A stretch of 64,000 bases of DNA, taken from Corydoras sp. C115 (Eukaryota > Chordata > Actinopteri > Siluriformes > Callichthyidae). The stretch spans positions 3,684,501 through 3,748,500 of the forward strand of contig JAFMOC010000038.1 in the NCBI GenBank assembly GCA_019802505.1. The letters are read 5' to 3'. The translations under genes and the position numbers were made by a program. Shown piece after piece: positions 25,081-39,992 of this stretch. Numbering within the stretch: position 1 is the stretch's first letter; every line of letters begins with the position of its first letter. A model generated the notes under the pieces. The model searched no databases. It was given only the letters and a program-made list of their open reading frames with translations, and was not told the origin of the DNA.

Positions 25081-25392
25081 AGACAGCAAAGACACTCAAA
25101 CTGCTGTTAAAGCATGTGCTGAAGAATGGAGGGTTGTGCGTTATGCAAAATATTAGTTGGCGAAGCAGCTTGATCGACTCTACAGTGTCAGTTGATCAGA
25201 ATGAGTGTTGACGTGATCCTGCGAACCTTTCGTTAAAATTTGTTACCTCCATTTTCTGCTTATCTCCATCGTTAAATGTTTTTCCTGCTCACCCACCAGC
25301 CCAGTTGCACAAGAAAAGCTATAGAGGGATTTTTAAGGTTCTGAGGTCCTGACCAGGCAGGTCTCGCACCGATGGCGGTCACATAAATTATA

Positions 25393-25740
25393 TTCATTCA
25401 TTCATTATCTTCCGCTTCATCCCCTACTAGGGTCGCGGTGGGGTTCCCCATGCCCATCCAGGGGAGAACGTCCCGGGTGCCGGGCAGACAGACCCAGGAC
25501 AGGGCGCCAATCCATCGCTGGGCACACACTCACTCACACAAACGCACTCTATATGGGGCAATTTGGAGAACTCAATTGACTTGATCCATGTTTTTGGACT
25601 GTGGGAGGAAACCGGAGAACCCGGAGGAAACCCACGCGGACACGGGGAGAACATGGAAACTCCACCCAGATAGGGATTCGAACCGGGAATCCCTAGTGCT
25701 GAGAGGAGAACGTGCTAACCACTAAGCCACTGTGCCGCCC
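25393..25740 (-). mobile_element. V-SINE with target-site duplication
   Basis: Flanked by CACATAAATTATA at 25380-25392 and 25741-25753. Confidence 0.95.
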
Positions 25741-26059
25741 CACATAAATTATACTGTGTTTTAATTCTAACTCTGTTTTAATTCTGTGGATTTCAACATT
25801 GGGTGAAGTGTTTAGTAAGAGGACAGGTCGCACCGTTTTTTAAATTGCTTTTAAGAGATGCTAGCTGCATGTTATCAGGGATTGCGGTCACATGTGAGTT
25901 TTAGGAACGTTATTACATCCATTGCTGTGAGTGTGATGTCATAAAATACATTTCAAATCTGTTGTAAAGTGTCTGTATCATTAAAAAGCTGTATGTTATT
26001 TCAAATCTTTCTAGTTCTTCAAAGAGAGAAGGATGAGGAGGCATAGAGAGAGTGTGTGT

Positions 26060-26061
<2 letters not shown>

Positions 26062-26102
<41 letters not shown>

Positions 26103-26221
26103 ACCTCTTTTGCAACCTTTTTGATTTCTGCATGAATTTTCAGCCTCTGTCACACTGTGGGCAGGTCAGAACATGTTCTCCTCTTTTTCCTGTGTCTGAG
26201 ATCACTAATGGCTTCGCACTT

Positions 26222-26270
<49 letters not shown>
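26062..26270. repeat. (AG)n and (GT)n microsatellites
   Basis: (AG)n at 26062-26098 and (GT)n at 26226-26270. Confidence 0.9.
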
Positions 26271-26273
<3 letters not shown>

Positions 26274-26397
26274 GTTCTGGACTTTTTGCAATATGCTTCT
26301 GTCAAAATGAATCGCTGAATCATTTCTATCACATCATTAAACTGATTATTAGATGCAATCTGTACAGTGTTAATATTTTTTAATTGTTTATTAAACC

Positions 26398-26720
26398 AGG
26401 GCTTAGCACCTCTGAGAAACCAGGTTTGAATCCTGATCTGGGTGGGCTTGTCATGTTCTCCCTGGGTCCCCCAGTTCCCTTGAACAGTCCAAAAACATGG
26501 ATTCACTGTGAATTGGCTGCACTAGATTACCCCTAACTATTGCCCCTATAAAGTGTGTATGTTTTTGTGTAAGTGAGTGTGTGCCCAGCGATGGATCGAT
26601 GTCCTGTCCTGGATATATCTGCCCAGCACCCAAAAGATTACCCCATGAATGAGCATAGGGGATTGCCCCAATGACTCTAGCATTGGTTTAAGTTGAAAAT
26701 TATGAGATGGATGGATGGAT
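26398..26720 (+). mobile_element. V-SINE, old, (GGAT)n tail
   Basis: B-box AGGTTTGAATCC and core recognisable; ends in (GGAT)n rather than (TGAA)n. Confidence 0.65.
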
Positions 26721-26944
26721 GGATGATTGTCAAACCTAAACTACTGATGCCTAAAACTGCAGTTACAGCTTTTTAGGGAGACAGCATCTGGGCAGAATTT
26801 TAATCCCTCCACTAATAGTCCTCAATAATTATTGGTGCCCCTGGTAGTTATGAAAATAACAGGCTTTCCAATATTCAGTGCTATCCTTTTCAATTTATTA
26901 ATGCTATGCATTCAAGTTTAAGCTTTTATTTATTCATTCATTCA

Positions 26945-27283
26945 TTCATTATCTCCCGCTTTATCCTCTATTAGGGTCGCGGTGAGGTTCCCCATGCCCA
27001 TCCAGGGGAGAACGTCTCGGGCGCTGGGCAGAAACACCCAGGACAGGGCGCCAATCCATTGCCGGGTACACACTCACACACTCAAACACACCCAAAATGG
27101 GCAATTTAGAGAACTCAATTAACTTGATCCATGTTTTTGGACTGTGGGAGGAAACCGGAGAACCCGGAGGAAACCCACGCGGACACGGGGAGAACATGGA
27201 AACTCCACCCAGATGGGGATTCGAACCGGGAATCCCTAGCGCTGAGATGCGAACGTGCTAACCACTAAGCCACCGTGCCGCCC
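26945..27283 (-). mobile_element. V-SINE with target-site duplication
   Basis: Flanked by AGCTTTTATTTATT at 26931-26944 and 27284-27297. Confidence 0.95.
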
Positions 27284-27297
27284 AGCTTTTATTTATT

Positions 27298-28249
27298 TGT
27301 TTTTAATTCATCGAATAAAGGAAATGTCCACAAGACCTCCCAAAACTAAAATCTCGTGGGAAGCCTTCCCAAAGGAGTTGCACCTGTTACAGGTGTCCTG
27401 TATATTAATGATCATCCAGTGGCTCTGGGAATAAGGATGATGCTCAGGTGTAGTGCAGCCCTCTATTACTCATTCTTTTGATTTCCTGTCCTCCAGATGT
27501 CATTAGTTACTAATGGATTGTCCTTCATTAAGTATTTAGATCTCAACTGTTGGCTGAGTGTGATGTATCGACACGTAGGGTCTCCTCTATAACACATACA
27601 AATGAGCCACACAAAAAGTGGGCGGTCCCGCGGGATCAAGCTGTCTGAAGAGTCAATTCTGAATCAAACTTCATTTGTCATGGCGATCAGAAACAAAACG
27701 TTCAAGGATGTTGTATTGATGAATTTCGAGTTAAATATCACACATGGTTCTTGAAGTCATTGTTTCTAATTCATCATCTGCATTAAGAACATGTTATTTC
27801 TCTTTTCCAGTATCTTTTTGTGATGTCATATAGTTACATAGAATAGAAAACCACAGCAGTCAGGATGCAAATTAAAGTATTGTCAGCATTCTGCAGGCCT
27901 ATTAGATACAGCTTCTGGAATGCTGGTCTACTACTAAGCAAGGACTTACGGTATATGGCTAAATGTATTTAGACACATGGACGTCACTCACTTTTTTAGC
28001 TGTCCAGCATGAGAGGTCATCACTATGTTAGAGGTTTGACTATATTAGGGTTTGGTATGGAGGTACATCACTAGCTTGGAAAAAGCCTTGACATCAATCC
28101 TGCTTAACAGCTCTAGTGGTAATTGAAATATCAGCTGATGCCATGCTGACGGATCCAACCTGTTAGACATTACATTAAACTTAATGCTACAAATTCTTAC
28201 AGATGAACTTCAAGGTTAAAGTTTCTATGGTTTCATAGTTTTTGAACCA
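27298..28249. other. No gene recognised
   Basis: Probable DNA-transposon relics (for example TTAGACACATGGACGTCAC near 27970) but no coding sequence. Confidence 0.4.
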
Positions 28250-28330
28250 TTTATTCATTTATCTTCTGCTTAATTCTCTACTGGGGGGTGGTTTCAGGCA
28301 CTAGGCAGATACACCCAGGACAGAAACAGA
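28250..28330 (-). mobile_element. V-SINE tail fragment, old
   Basis: Tail to CAGATACACCCAGGACAG only. Confidence 0.45.
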
Positions 28331-28384
28331 AGTGATAATAAGGCAGGTTATATAAGGTAACCTGGTATAAGGTATATAAAAGTA

Positions 28385-28830
28385 ATAAGTTGCAAGAGGT
28401 CGTGCATTATTGGGAAAATGTTTGGTTGGGTATGACGTGAATCTTAGCACAGTTAAACCTCTTTCCCATAATTTATTCACAATAATACACAACCTCGAGC
28501 GGTTTATTACTTTTATAAAACAGTTACAAACCCACAATAATAAAAAAAACCTAGGTTTGCTTTATAAATATGTTTATTCAGAGCAAAATCTGCTTGTGAC
28601 ATAATCTAGTCCTGTTTTTAAAGTGAACCCTGATCGCTGAGTAACAGGATATCGGTTTCTGTTGCATTTAAATACTGTCATCTAGTGGCCAAATTACAGA
28701 ATACGGTTCATAAACAGCCACAACAGGCTTAGTGCTTCTCAGAAATCGTCTTGCTCTTTATATTAGGCGTGTGTTATTATCAATAATGACACGGCTGGGC
28801 AAACGGCTCAGCCAATCAGATTTAAGGCCA
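28385..28830. repeat. Dispersed AT-rich repeat family
   Basis: Contains ATTTATTCACAATAATACAC followed by CAACCTCGAG, also seen at 55960 and, in degenerate form, at 3980. Also contains CGCTGAGTAACAGGAT, as at 60950. Confidence 0.4.
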
Positions 28831-29352
28831 GAAGCTACCCATTTTATAAACAGGCTGCAGATAAGGGAATCACGTGATGGGCAATACACAGCTGAAGATG
28901 ATTACGAATAAGTTCAGATAATTAACAATGATTAATTAACAAAAATGCAGACAATGGACAAAAGCTGAATATATAGAAGTATAATTATAGTATAGTATAA
29001 ATATAGTATAGGGATATAAATATAAAAGTATAAAAGGAGTATAATTACTGAAATGATTCATAATAATAAGATGAATTGGCAAACAGCAACCACAGACTGA
29101 AATCATGAACTGAGCAAGAATGTGCAAAACAATCCACCTGTTGATGTAACAACATGGTAAACATGCCTTAGATTGTTTTACTACAGACATTACGTTTCCT
29201 TTATTTATTTCCCTTTTCATTATTATAATTATAATGTTATGTTATTATTGTTTCTGTTTAACTAGCATATTAGATCTTTTCGAAACATTTTTATTAATAC
29301 AATGTTTCTAGGTAGGATTAAATTATGTGTGAAAAATGATCTGGCTTTAAGA

Positions 29353-29357
<5 letters not shown>

Positions 29358-29416
<59 letters not shown>

Positions 29417-29569
29417 TGCATGTGTGTTTATGCCTTTGACGTGCACTGGGAACACCTGTGCAGTTTTTACTCGCTCTGCAGACATACAGGTGAAAGATCA
29501 GTCGCTTCAACACCTGTCTAAAACAACAGGAGTACTAGAGCATGCTGCTGTGATGCAACACACACACAT

Positions 29570-29607
<38 letters not shown>

Positions 29608-29732
29608 GCTCAAAGCTGCAAGAGCTATGGGGAAAACCCAAATATGCACCTCTTAGTGGTGTGTGCCAGTGTGTGTTGAGTTTTACTCAGGACCAACCCC
29701 CTGGCTTAGCATCACAAGATTTAGAGATCATA

Positions 29733-29763
<31 letters not shown>
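29358..29763. repeat. (GT)n and (CA)n tracts
   Basis: (GT)n at 29358-29411, (CA)n at 29572-29605 and 29735-29763: opposite-sense tracts that could pair. Confidence 0.9.
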
Positions 29764-29768
<5 letters not shown>

Positions 29769-29904
29769 ACCATGCACAGACACTTCAAACACTTAATGTC
29801 TTAAAAATGCCTCAAATATAGAGCAATATTCAAACAAACATCATGATGCTTTTTAATGCAGAAGAAAACAACAAGAGAAAGATCAGGAGAACATTTCAAC
29901 CTCT

Positions 29905-30055
29905 GCGCAGATACACCCAGGATAGGGTACCAATGTATCACTGGACACAAACCCACTCACTCACACATATAGAGTGACTCACACACACACACTATATAGG
30001 GGCAATTAGTTAGAGGCTATTTAAAGCAGCCAATTCACCTTAAATCCTAGTTTTA
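29905..30055 (-). mobile_element. V-SINE middle fragment, old
   Basis: From CAGATACACCCAGGATAGGG to the region before the core. Confidence 0.45.
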
Positions 30056-30086
30056 TAGAATAACAATTATTAAAATGCCCAATTCA

Positions 30087-30420
30087 TTCATTCATTATCA
30101 ACCGCTTTATCCTCTATTAGGGTCGTGGGGGGTTCCCCATGCCCATCCAGGGGAGAACGTTTCGGGCGCTGGGCAGATACACCCAGGACAGGGCGCCAAT
30201 CCATAGCTGGGCACACCCTCACTCAAACAGACACACTCTATATGGGGCAATTTGGAGAAATCAATTGACTTGATCCATGTTTTTGGACTGTGGGAGGAAA
30301 CCGGAGAACTAGAGGAAACCCACGCAGACACGGGGAGAACATGGAAACTCCACCCAGATGGGGATTCGAACCGGGAATCCCTAGTGCTGAGAGGAGAACA
30401 TGTTAACCACTAAGCCAGCC
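30087..30420 (-). mobile_element. V-SINE with target-site duplication
   Basis: Flanks ATGCCCAATTCA (30075-30086) and ATGGCCAATTCA (30421-30432). Confidence 0.9.
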
Positions 30421-30451
30421 ATGGCCAATTCAGTTATTATCTTTTATTTCA

Positions 30452-30979
30452 TTCATTCATTATCTTCCGCTTTATCCTTTATTAGGGTCGTGGGGGGGTT
30501 CCCCATGCCCATCCAGTGGAGAACGTTTCGGGCGCTGGGCAGATACACCCAGGACAGGACGCCGATCTATCGCTAGGCACACACTCACACACACAGACAC
30601 ACACACAAACACACTGTACATGGGGCAATTTGTAGAACTCAATTGACTTGATCCATGTTTTTGGACTGTGGGAGGAAACCGGAGAACCCGGAGGAAACCC
30701 ACGCAGACACGGGGAGAACATGGAAACTCCACCCAGATGGGGATTCGAACCAGGACAAGAAGCCAATCTATCACTGGGCACACACACACGCACACACACA
30801 CTCTCTCACTCATTATATTGGGCAATTTAGAATTAGTTGACCTTGGACCTTGACCTGGACTGTGGGAGGAACCCTAAAGTACATGGGGAGAACATGGAAA
30901 CTCCACCCAGATTGGGATTCAAATCTGGATCCCCCAAAGCTGAGAGGAGAACATGCCAACCACTAAGCAACTATGCCGC
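30452..30979 (-). mobile_element. Composite of two V-SINEs fused at the B-box
   Basis: A younger copy runs to GGGATTCGAACC, then continues directly into the middle and head of an older copy (AGGACAAGAAGCCAATC onwards). Confidence 0.7.
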
Positions 30980-31026
30980 CTGTTTTCATCTCATTAGACT
31001 GTTAATTAGCTTTTGCCATTATAATC

Positions 31027-31255
31027 AGTTTACATTTACATTTACATTTACATTTGGTCATTTATTGGACGCTTTTATCCAAAGCGACTTTCAAGGGGAG
31101 CACAGGGTTAATCACAACATCCCTGGAGCAATGAGGATTAAGGGTCTTGCTCAAGGACTCACATTGGTAACTTCAGTGGACCTGGGATTTGAACCCTCAA
31201 CCTTCACAACCTTCAGATTGATAGACCAACACCCTACCCACTGAGCTACCACTCC
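31027..31255 (-). mobile_element. tRNA-derived SINE with L2-type tail
   Basis: (ACATTT)n tail at the left, then CGCTTTTATCCAAAGCGACT, then GGGATTTGAACCCTC and CACTGAGCTACCAC at the right. Near full length. Confidence 0.7.
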
Positions 31256-31364
31256 CAATTTATCTGTGACATGTCTTCCTTTTGTTTCTATGTACCCACC
31301 TTTATGTCATTCCTGTCTGACTGTCGATTTAAGTCGGTTCTGTTAGCTCAGGCGTTTTTTTTTA

Positions 31365-31498
31365 ACTGTGGGAGAAAACCAAAGAACCTAAAGGAAACCC
31401 CAGTGAACATGGGGAGAACATGAAAACTCCCATATGGCGATCCACCTGGATCTCCAGCGCTGAGAGGCTGATGTTCTAACCACTAAACCACGGTGCTG
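31365..31498 (-). mobile_element. V-SINE head/core remnant, old
   Basis: Core and head-like CACTAAACCACGGTGCTGCA. Confidence 0.5.
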
Positions 31499-32183
31499 CA
31501 CTCAAGAGAAACGTTCTATAGTTGACTTGTATAGGCTTTTTGTGGCCTTTAAATCTCAGCTTCCCAATAACTAACAACACAGTGTACTGTATTTGAATTG
31601 TGTGTACGATCAAAACGGGACACGCTGCCCTCACAATCAAAACTTCTGAAGGATGTGTGTTTACTGTCCATCCTCCATGCAGGTACTTTAACACCTTTTA
31701 TTCTCATCCTTAAAGTTTTAAAGCCCCCATGGCTTGTGTGTGTGTCTGCGTGAGTGTGTGTGTGTGTGTGTATGCGTCTGTGTGTACCCTCATGCCATTT
31801 AAAAGTATCGTTTTTCTCCCCAGTCCACACACACGAAGCCAGATGTGCTGACATGCACTAAGCCCTCCGCCCTCCTTGTACGCCATCAAACGGGATGATT
31901 CACAAAGACCTGAATGAGAAAAGGAAGTGAAGGGAGTAGCGAAACAACATGGCTGCCAGCCAACATGTAATTGCAGTGTGTGTCATGCATGCAGACGACA
32001 CGCAGACGACACGCAGACGACACGCGACTCATACCGGTGAGCTCATCGCTTTTTCTTTCAGTGTTTGTAGAAGACAAGCAGATTGATATTCGTATCATCA
32101 TACTCTGAAAAGTCACAATTTCCCTGCACACTACAGGGCAAAAAGTATGTGGACACCCCTTCTTATTAATTAATTAATTCATT

Positions 32184-32525
32184 CATTCATTCATTATCTT
32201 CCGCTTTATCCTTTATTAGGGTCGTGGGGGGGTTCCCCATGCCCATCCAGGGGAGAACGTTTCAGGCGCTGGGCAGATAGACCCAGGACAGGGCGCCAAT
32301 CTATCGCTGGGCACACACTCACACACACAGACACACTCTATATGGGGCAATTTGGAGAACTCATTTGACTTGATCCATGTTTTTGGACTGTGGGAGGAAA
32401 CCGGAGAACCCGGAGGAAACCCACGCGGACACGGGGAGAACATGGAAACTCCACCCAGATGGGGATTCGAACCGGGAATCCCTAGCGCTGAGAGGCGAAC
32501 GTGCTAACCACTAAGCCACCGTGCC
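32184..32525 (-). mobile_element. V-SINE within a Tc1-like relic
   Basis: Full length; the CCCTTTTTATT-like host sequence recurs after it. Confidence 0.92.
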
Positions 32526-32533
32526 CTTTTTAT

Positions 32534-32880
32534 TCATTCATTCATTATCTCCCGCTTTATCCTCTATTAGGGTTGCGGTGAGGTTCCCCATGCCCATCCA
32601 GGGGAGAACGTTTCGGGCGCTGGGCAGATAGACCCAGGACAGGGCGCCAATCCATCGCCGGGTACACACTCACACACTCAAACACACTCTATATGGGGCA
32701 AGTTAGAGAACTCAATTAACTTGATCCATGTTTTTGGACTGTGGGAGGAAACCGGAGAACCCGGAGGAAACCCACGCGGACACGGGGAGAACATGGAAAC
32801 TCCACCCAGGTGGGGATTCGAACCGGGAAGCCCTAGTGCTGAGAGGCGAACGTGCTAACCACTAAGCCACCGTGCCGCCC
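32534..32880 (-). mobile_element. V-SINE, second insertion next to 32184-32525
   Basis: Full length. GCCCTTTTTATT before it and again after it (32880-32891) acts as a target duplication. Confidence 0.93.
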
Positions 32881-33205
32881 GCCCTTTTTATTAAGACACA
32901 TTTTATTATGTTGTTTAAGGTGGTTGGTGTTATTAGAATAAAAGACAACAGACTTTTCCCACTCAGTGGCAGCAGTGCGGGGGCCGACCTTTTACACCAG
33001 TGACCTGCACTGACCTTAACCCCATTAAACAACTTTGAGATAAATTGGAATGTTGATTGCAGATCAGCTCATCCAACACTAGTGGCAAAGCCCACGAATC
33101 TCCTTTAGAATGACGAGCCAAGCGTTCTCCCATGCACATTCTAGAATATAACACAAGACTAACACTGTGTTTCAACCTTAATTATCTCTGTATAATTAAG
33201 GTTGT

Positions 33206-33551
33206 GGCGGCACAGTGGCTTAGTGGTTAGCACGTTCTCCTCTCAGTGCTAGGGATTCCCGGTTCGAATCCCCATCTGGGTGGAGTTTCCATGTTCTCCC
33301 CGTGTCTGCGTGGGTTTCCTCCGGGTTCTCCGGTTTCCTCCCACAGTCCAAAAACATGGATCAAGTCAATTGAATTCTCAAAATTGCCCCATATAGAGTG
33401 TGTCTGTGTGAGTGAGTGTGTGCCCAGCGATGGATTGGCGCCCTGTCCTGGGTGTATCTGCCCAGCGCCCGAGATGTTCTCCCCTGGATGGGCATGGGGA
33501 ACCCCACCGCGACCCTAATAGAGGATAAAGCGGGAGATAATGAATGAATGA
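33206..33551 (+). mobile_element. V-SINE with target-site duplication
   Basis: Flanked by ATAATTAAGGTTGT at 33192-33205 and 33552-33565. Confidence 0.95.
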
Positions 33552-33771
33552 ATAATTAAGGTTGTTAAATATCCATCTGTCTGGGTCACTTTACTGTGGG
33601 ATCTCCAGGTTCCTTCTACAATCCAAAAACATGCTGTGCTGGTGAATAGGAGATACTGAAGAGCTTGGCCTATGACTACATTATTTAAAATTAACTGTAA
33701 ATGGCTTTGCATGTGTATAAAATAATAAAACAAGTATTAATCTGATATTTCAGATGGAGGCAAAGACGGGG

Positions 33772-34115
33772 CAGCACGGTGGCTTAGTGTTTGCACTTTC
33801 AGCTCTCAGCGCTGGGGATCCAGGTTCAAATCCAGATCTGGTTGGAGATTCCATGTTCTCCCCGTGTCCGTGTGGGTTTCCAATGGGTTCTCTGGTTTTC
33901 TTCCACAGTCCGAAAACATGGATCAAGGTAAAGTGAATGCTCAAAATTGTCCCATTTAGTGTATGTTTGTGTGTGGGCCAAGCAATAGATTGGCGCCCTG
34001 TTCTGGGTATACCTGCCCAGGGCCTGAAACATTCTCTGGGCATGGGAAACCCCCCCCCCCCATGTCACTGATGGAGGATTAAATCAGAAGATAAATGATG
34101 GATGGATGGAAATGA
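33772..34115 (+). mobile_element. V-SINE, old, in a tandem duplication
   Basis: Head GGGCAGCACGGTGGCTTAGT, (GGAT)n tail; its left flank recurs before the next copy. Confidence 0.7.
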
Positions 34116-34188
34116 GAGACATATGGCTTTGCATGTGTATAAAATAATAAAACTAATATTAATCTGATTTTCAGATGGAGGCAAAGAC

Positions 34189-34480
34189 AGGGCGGCATGG
34201 TGGCTTAGTGGTTGGCATTTTTACATCTCAATGCTCGGGATCCAGGTTCAAATCCAGATCTGGGTGGAGTTCATGTTTTTTCTGTATCTTTGTGGGTCCA
34301 GTTCTCCAGTTTTTCTGGTTTCCTCCCACAGTCCAAAAACATGTATTCAAGATAAATTAGCTGCTCTAAATTGCCCCTATATAATGTGTTTGTCTGCGTG
34401 TTTGAGTGAGTGAGTGTGCATCCTGTGATAGACTGGCACCTTGTCCTAGGTGTATCTCCTACACGACTGTAGTTAATGGA
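34189..34480 (+). mobile_element. V-SINE, old, tandem partner of 33772-34115
   Basis: Preceded by the same flank (CAGATGGAGGCAAAGACAGG) as the previous copy. Confidence 0.7.
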
Positions 34481-34563
34481 TGAATAAATATTAATTCATG
34501 GATTTTACTTTTTGCACCACCTTACAGATGAATTAAAAATTAAATTGCACATTGCTTCCTTTG

Positions 34564-35225
34564 GGTGGCACAGTGGCTTGGTAGTTAGCACGTTCTCCTC
34601 TCAGCGCTGGGGATCCAGGTTCGAATCCCAATCTGCGTGGAGTTTCCATATTCTCCCTGTGTTACCTTGGGTTTAATCCCACAGTCCAAAAACATGGATT
34701 CAATGTAAATTAACTGCTCTACATATATATATATATATATATATTCATTCATTGTCTCCCGCTTTATCCTCTATTAGGGTCGCGGTGGGGTTCCCCATGC
34801 CCATCCAGGGGAGAACATATCGGGTGCTGGGCAGATACACCAAGTACAGGGCACCAATCCATCGCTGGGCACTCTATATGGGGCAATTTTGAGAATTCAA
34901 TTGACTTGATCCATGTTTTTGGACTGTGGGAGGAAACCGGAGAACCCAGAGGAAACCCACGCAGACACGGGGAGAACATGGAAACTCCACCCAGATGGGG
35001 ATTCGAACCGGGAATCTCTAGCGCTGAGAGGCGAACATGCTAACCACTAAGCCACCGTGCCGCCCTTATATATATATGACCCTATATAGTGAGTGAGTGT
35101 GTGCCCAGTGATGGATAGGCTACCTGTCCTGGGTGTATCTGCCCAGCGCCCGAAACGTTCTCTCCTGGATGTGCATGGGGAACAACTCTAGTAGAGGATT
35201 AAGCGGAAGATAAAGAATTAATGAT
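34564..35225 (+). mobile_element. V-SINE, old, interrupted
   Basis: Head and core at 34564-34725; the remainder resumes at about 35077 after an inserted minus-strand V-SINE. Confidence 0.7.
34743..35065 (-). mobile_element. V-SINE nested in an older V-SINE, at (TA)n
   Basis: (TA)n on both sides; middle shortened. Confidence 0.88.
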
Positions 35226-35900
35226 TTCCTTCCTCAGTGGAAAAATCTAGAGTTGGGGTTATGTGAAAAATACCCGTGTTGCACAATCAATAAATCTATT
35301 GTTAATAGAAATAAAGTGGACATTGGGGGAGTAGCGCACAGGCATGCTTTAAAATGCCCAGTGTGTGAAAAACCTGCTAGCAAATAAAATTCATCCAGAA
35401 CAACTTCAATAAATCCACCAAGCAGAACTCTACACCGCTCTACAAGAGTGATTTCATTCCATACAAAACACAGCATCACGCCGACATTAGTGTACCTGGG
35501 CCTGGAACATTATGTAGAACGTGAGCCAGGAAAGCAGATGATTTTTGAGCTCTTTACAATACAACCAGTCTTATTGTGAATACACACCGAGACTTAATGC
35601 TACTACAGCACGTACAGTATCTCTCTACCATCAATGAACATAACATCCTTTGCTTTCTATCCAAGTGAAACTAAAGTATTAACATTAATCCCAAAACTCA
35701 ATGCTACAGATCACGTTGGCTCTTTGGTGATCTAGTTTTAATAAGTGTTTTCAAAACAATTGATTCACACGCAAGCATGAGTGTGGAATTCAACTCGCCT
35801 CAAGAAAGCAGAATCGCCCAAACAGGTCACTACATTTTAAGTGTGTGTTACATTAAATATAAAATAATGCTGTTTATTTTTTAAAGTGTGTTTCCTGGTG
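35226..35900. other. No gene recognised
   Basis: Single-copy-looking sequence; the ORFs are short and without domains. Confidence 0.4.
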
Positions 35901-35914
35901 ACGTGAAATCATTC

Positions 35915-36240
35915 GTTCATTCATTCATTCATTATCTTCCGCTTTGTCATCTATTAGGGTTGTGGGGGGGCGGGGGGGGGGGTTCCCCATGCCCATCTCC
36001 ATCCAGGGGAGAACGTTTCGGGCGCTGGGCAGATACACCCAGGACAGAGAGTCAATCCATCGCTGGGCACACACTCACTCACACAGACACACTCTATATG
36101 GGGCAATTTGGAGAACTCAATTGACTTGATCCAGGTTTTTGGACTGTGGGAGGAAACCGGAGAACCCGGAGGAAACCCACACGCACACGGGGAGAACATG
36201 GAAACTTCACGCGGAGACGGGGAGAACATGGAACGTGCTC
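35915..36240 (-). mobile_element. V-SINE, head lost
   Basis: Stops after a local repeat of the CGGGGAGAACATGGAA segment instead of the head. A further fragment lies at 36320-36395. Confidence 0.75.
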
Positions 36241-36964
36241 AATTCGTGTTAATGTTAAATTATATCAAATGAACTTTATCTAATTTGTCTTTAGATAATA
36301 AAAATTTAGTGTTTGTTAGACCATCCATGGGGAACGTTTTGGGTGCTCGACAGATACACCAAGACCAGGGCGCCAATCCATCACTGTGCACAGTTTTAAA
36401 AATGGCTTTATGGTTGATGGGTTTTGGTCATTTAACATACATTAAAGGAAAACCAAGGACTAATTATGGATTAGTTAGAAACTGAGGTGTAAAATACAAT
36501 ATCATTACTGCAGCACTTTATTCATGTGGTTAATTGTAAAGGCTTTTTTTTGTCCCGAAAAAGATGAATACAACCTGCTTTGATTTCAAGTAACAATTCA
36601 ACCTGTTCAAAGAAAAAAAGTCAATGCTAATTAGTTAAGTACAAAGCTACATAAACCTGCACCCATGCTTTTGTCCTTAATCAGATATTCAATAATCATT
36701 TAACCCGGACCTTTGTGCGCTTAAGAAAGGAGAGACCAAATCAAAATGGTTTCAACTGTTTTAATTCCTGAATGCACATTCTGTTAAAACTGCACTGTTA
36801 CATAAATGAAACTGAAAACACCGGACTGTGTTAAGCAGTTTGACTCAAGCCAGCTCGAAAACTCATAGGAAAATACTTGTTCTCAGTGATAATGCACCAT
36901 CCAGAAAATAAAGCCCTTAGTCGTAGACGTGTAAAAATATATCTTTCCAATAAATTAATATATA

Positions 36965-37809
36965 AAATAAATATGTTGTAGTCTTTATTTAAAAAAAAAA
37001 ACATAAATTACAGACTAAATATACAATGCTATGTGGATTGCTGGTTAGCCCAACTGTGGAATTTCCTTCAGAAGCTGTCAGTAGCTAAAGACAGTGGTTG
37101 TATACGATGAAGCGTCCGTGAAACAAACAGAAGTCCAGGTGTATTTCCATGTCAAGGAATTAATGTTCTGTATGTTTTTCCAGTGTATTGAACCAAATTG
37201 TGCTGATGGTGCTTGCTGGGTTTCGACAACTACCTTTTATCCACCAGCTTTTGTCTCCAATCAACCAGCTTCCTCTTAGCTGAAATAAATGTCTCTATAT
37301 TTGCACCAATTTTTGGTACAACATGCCAAATATTGGCTCTGTTTGTCCTCAGATTAGGTTTAATCTCCAGGATTGTGCTCATCTTTGGTAAACTGTTCCA
37401 AAGTTGTTGGGTTTAGTTGGATTCTGTGGCCTGAAAGTCACATTACTTTTTCTCCATACAGACTACACCTTCCTCAGTTCAACGAGCCACTGTACCCCAA
37501 ACGATGGCAAACTGCTCCTAGAGTTTGTCCATCTTGAATGAAGCAGGATGGGCATTGTGGGCCCAAAGGCCTTGCTGTTCATCCCTGAGGATGAGGATCC
37601 ACTTAATTCCTGAAGGGTATCTCTCTTGCCCTTGCCTTATGGGCTGTCCCCCCTTCTCTGGTCCAACACTCCAAGCTCAGTCGTGCTCCAGTGAATGGCG
37701 GATCTTTCCTGAAGTGTATTTCCCTCAGGTAGAGGAATTTTTTTTTCACCCCAGACTAAAGGACTCTCATTGTTGTGTAAACCACCAACACAGTGGTTCC
37801 AAGTACGAC
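36965..37809 (-). other. fgf20: Probable fgf20 3' UTR with polyadenylation signal
   Basis: The minus strand downstream of the stop codon is free of the dispersed repeats that fill the neighbourhood. The first clear AATAAA on that strand lies at 36989-36984, giving a 3' UTR of about 0.82 kb. The extent is inferred. A second AATAAA lies near 36518. The long plus-strand reading frame here (37525-38115) is an antisense shadow of the UTR and exon 3. Confidence 0.5.
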
Positions 37810-39900
<2,091 letters not shown>

Positions 39901-39992
39901 CTCAAAGCAAAGTTCAATCCAATCTGAGCTGGAGCTCGTAGCTGCCGTCCTCTCAGTGCGCCTCCTAATCGGACTCCTTAAAGCACTCAGGG

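Larger units (their letters stand above)
32130..33180. mobile_element. Decayed Tc1-like MITE split by two V-SINEs
   Basis: Starts GGGCAAAAAGTATGTGGACA (32139) and resumes after the V-SINEs at 32881. The right part holds the typical block CACTGACCTTAACCCC followed by AACTTTGAGATAAATTGGAA. Coding capacity is lost. A related left end is at about 255-330. Confidence 0.5.
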
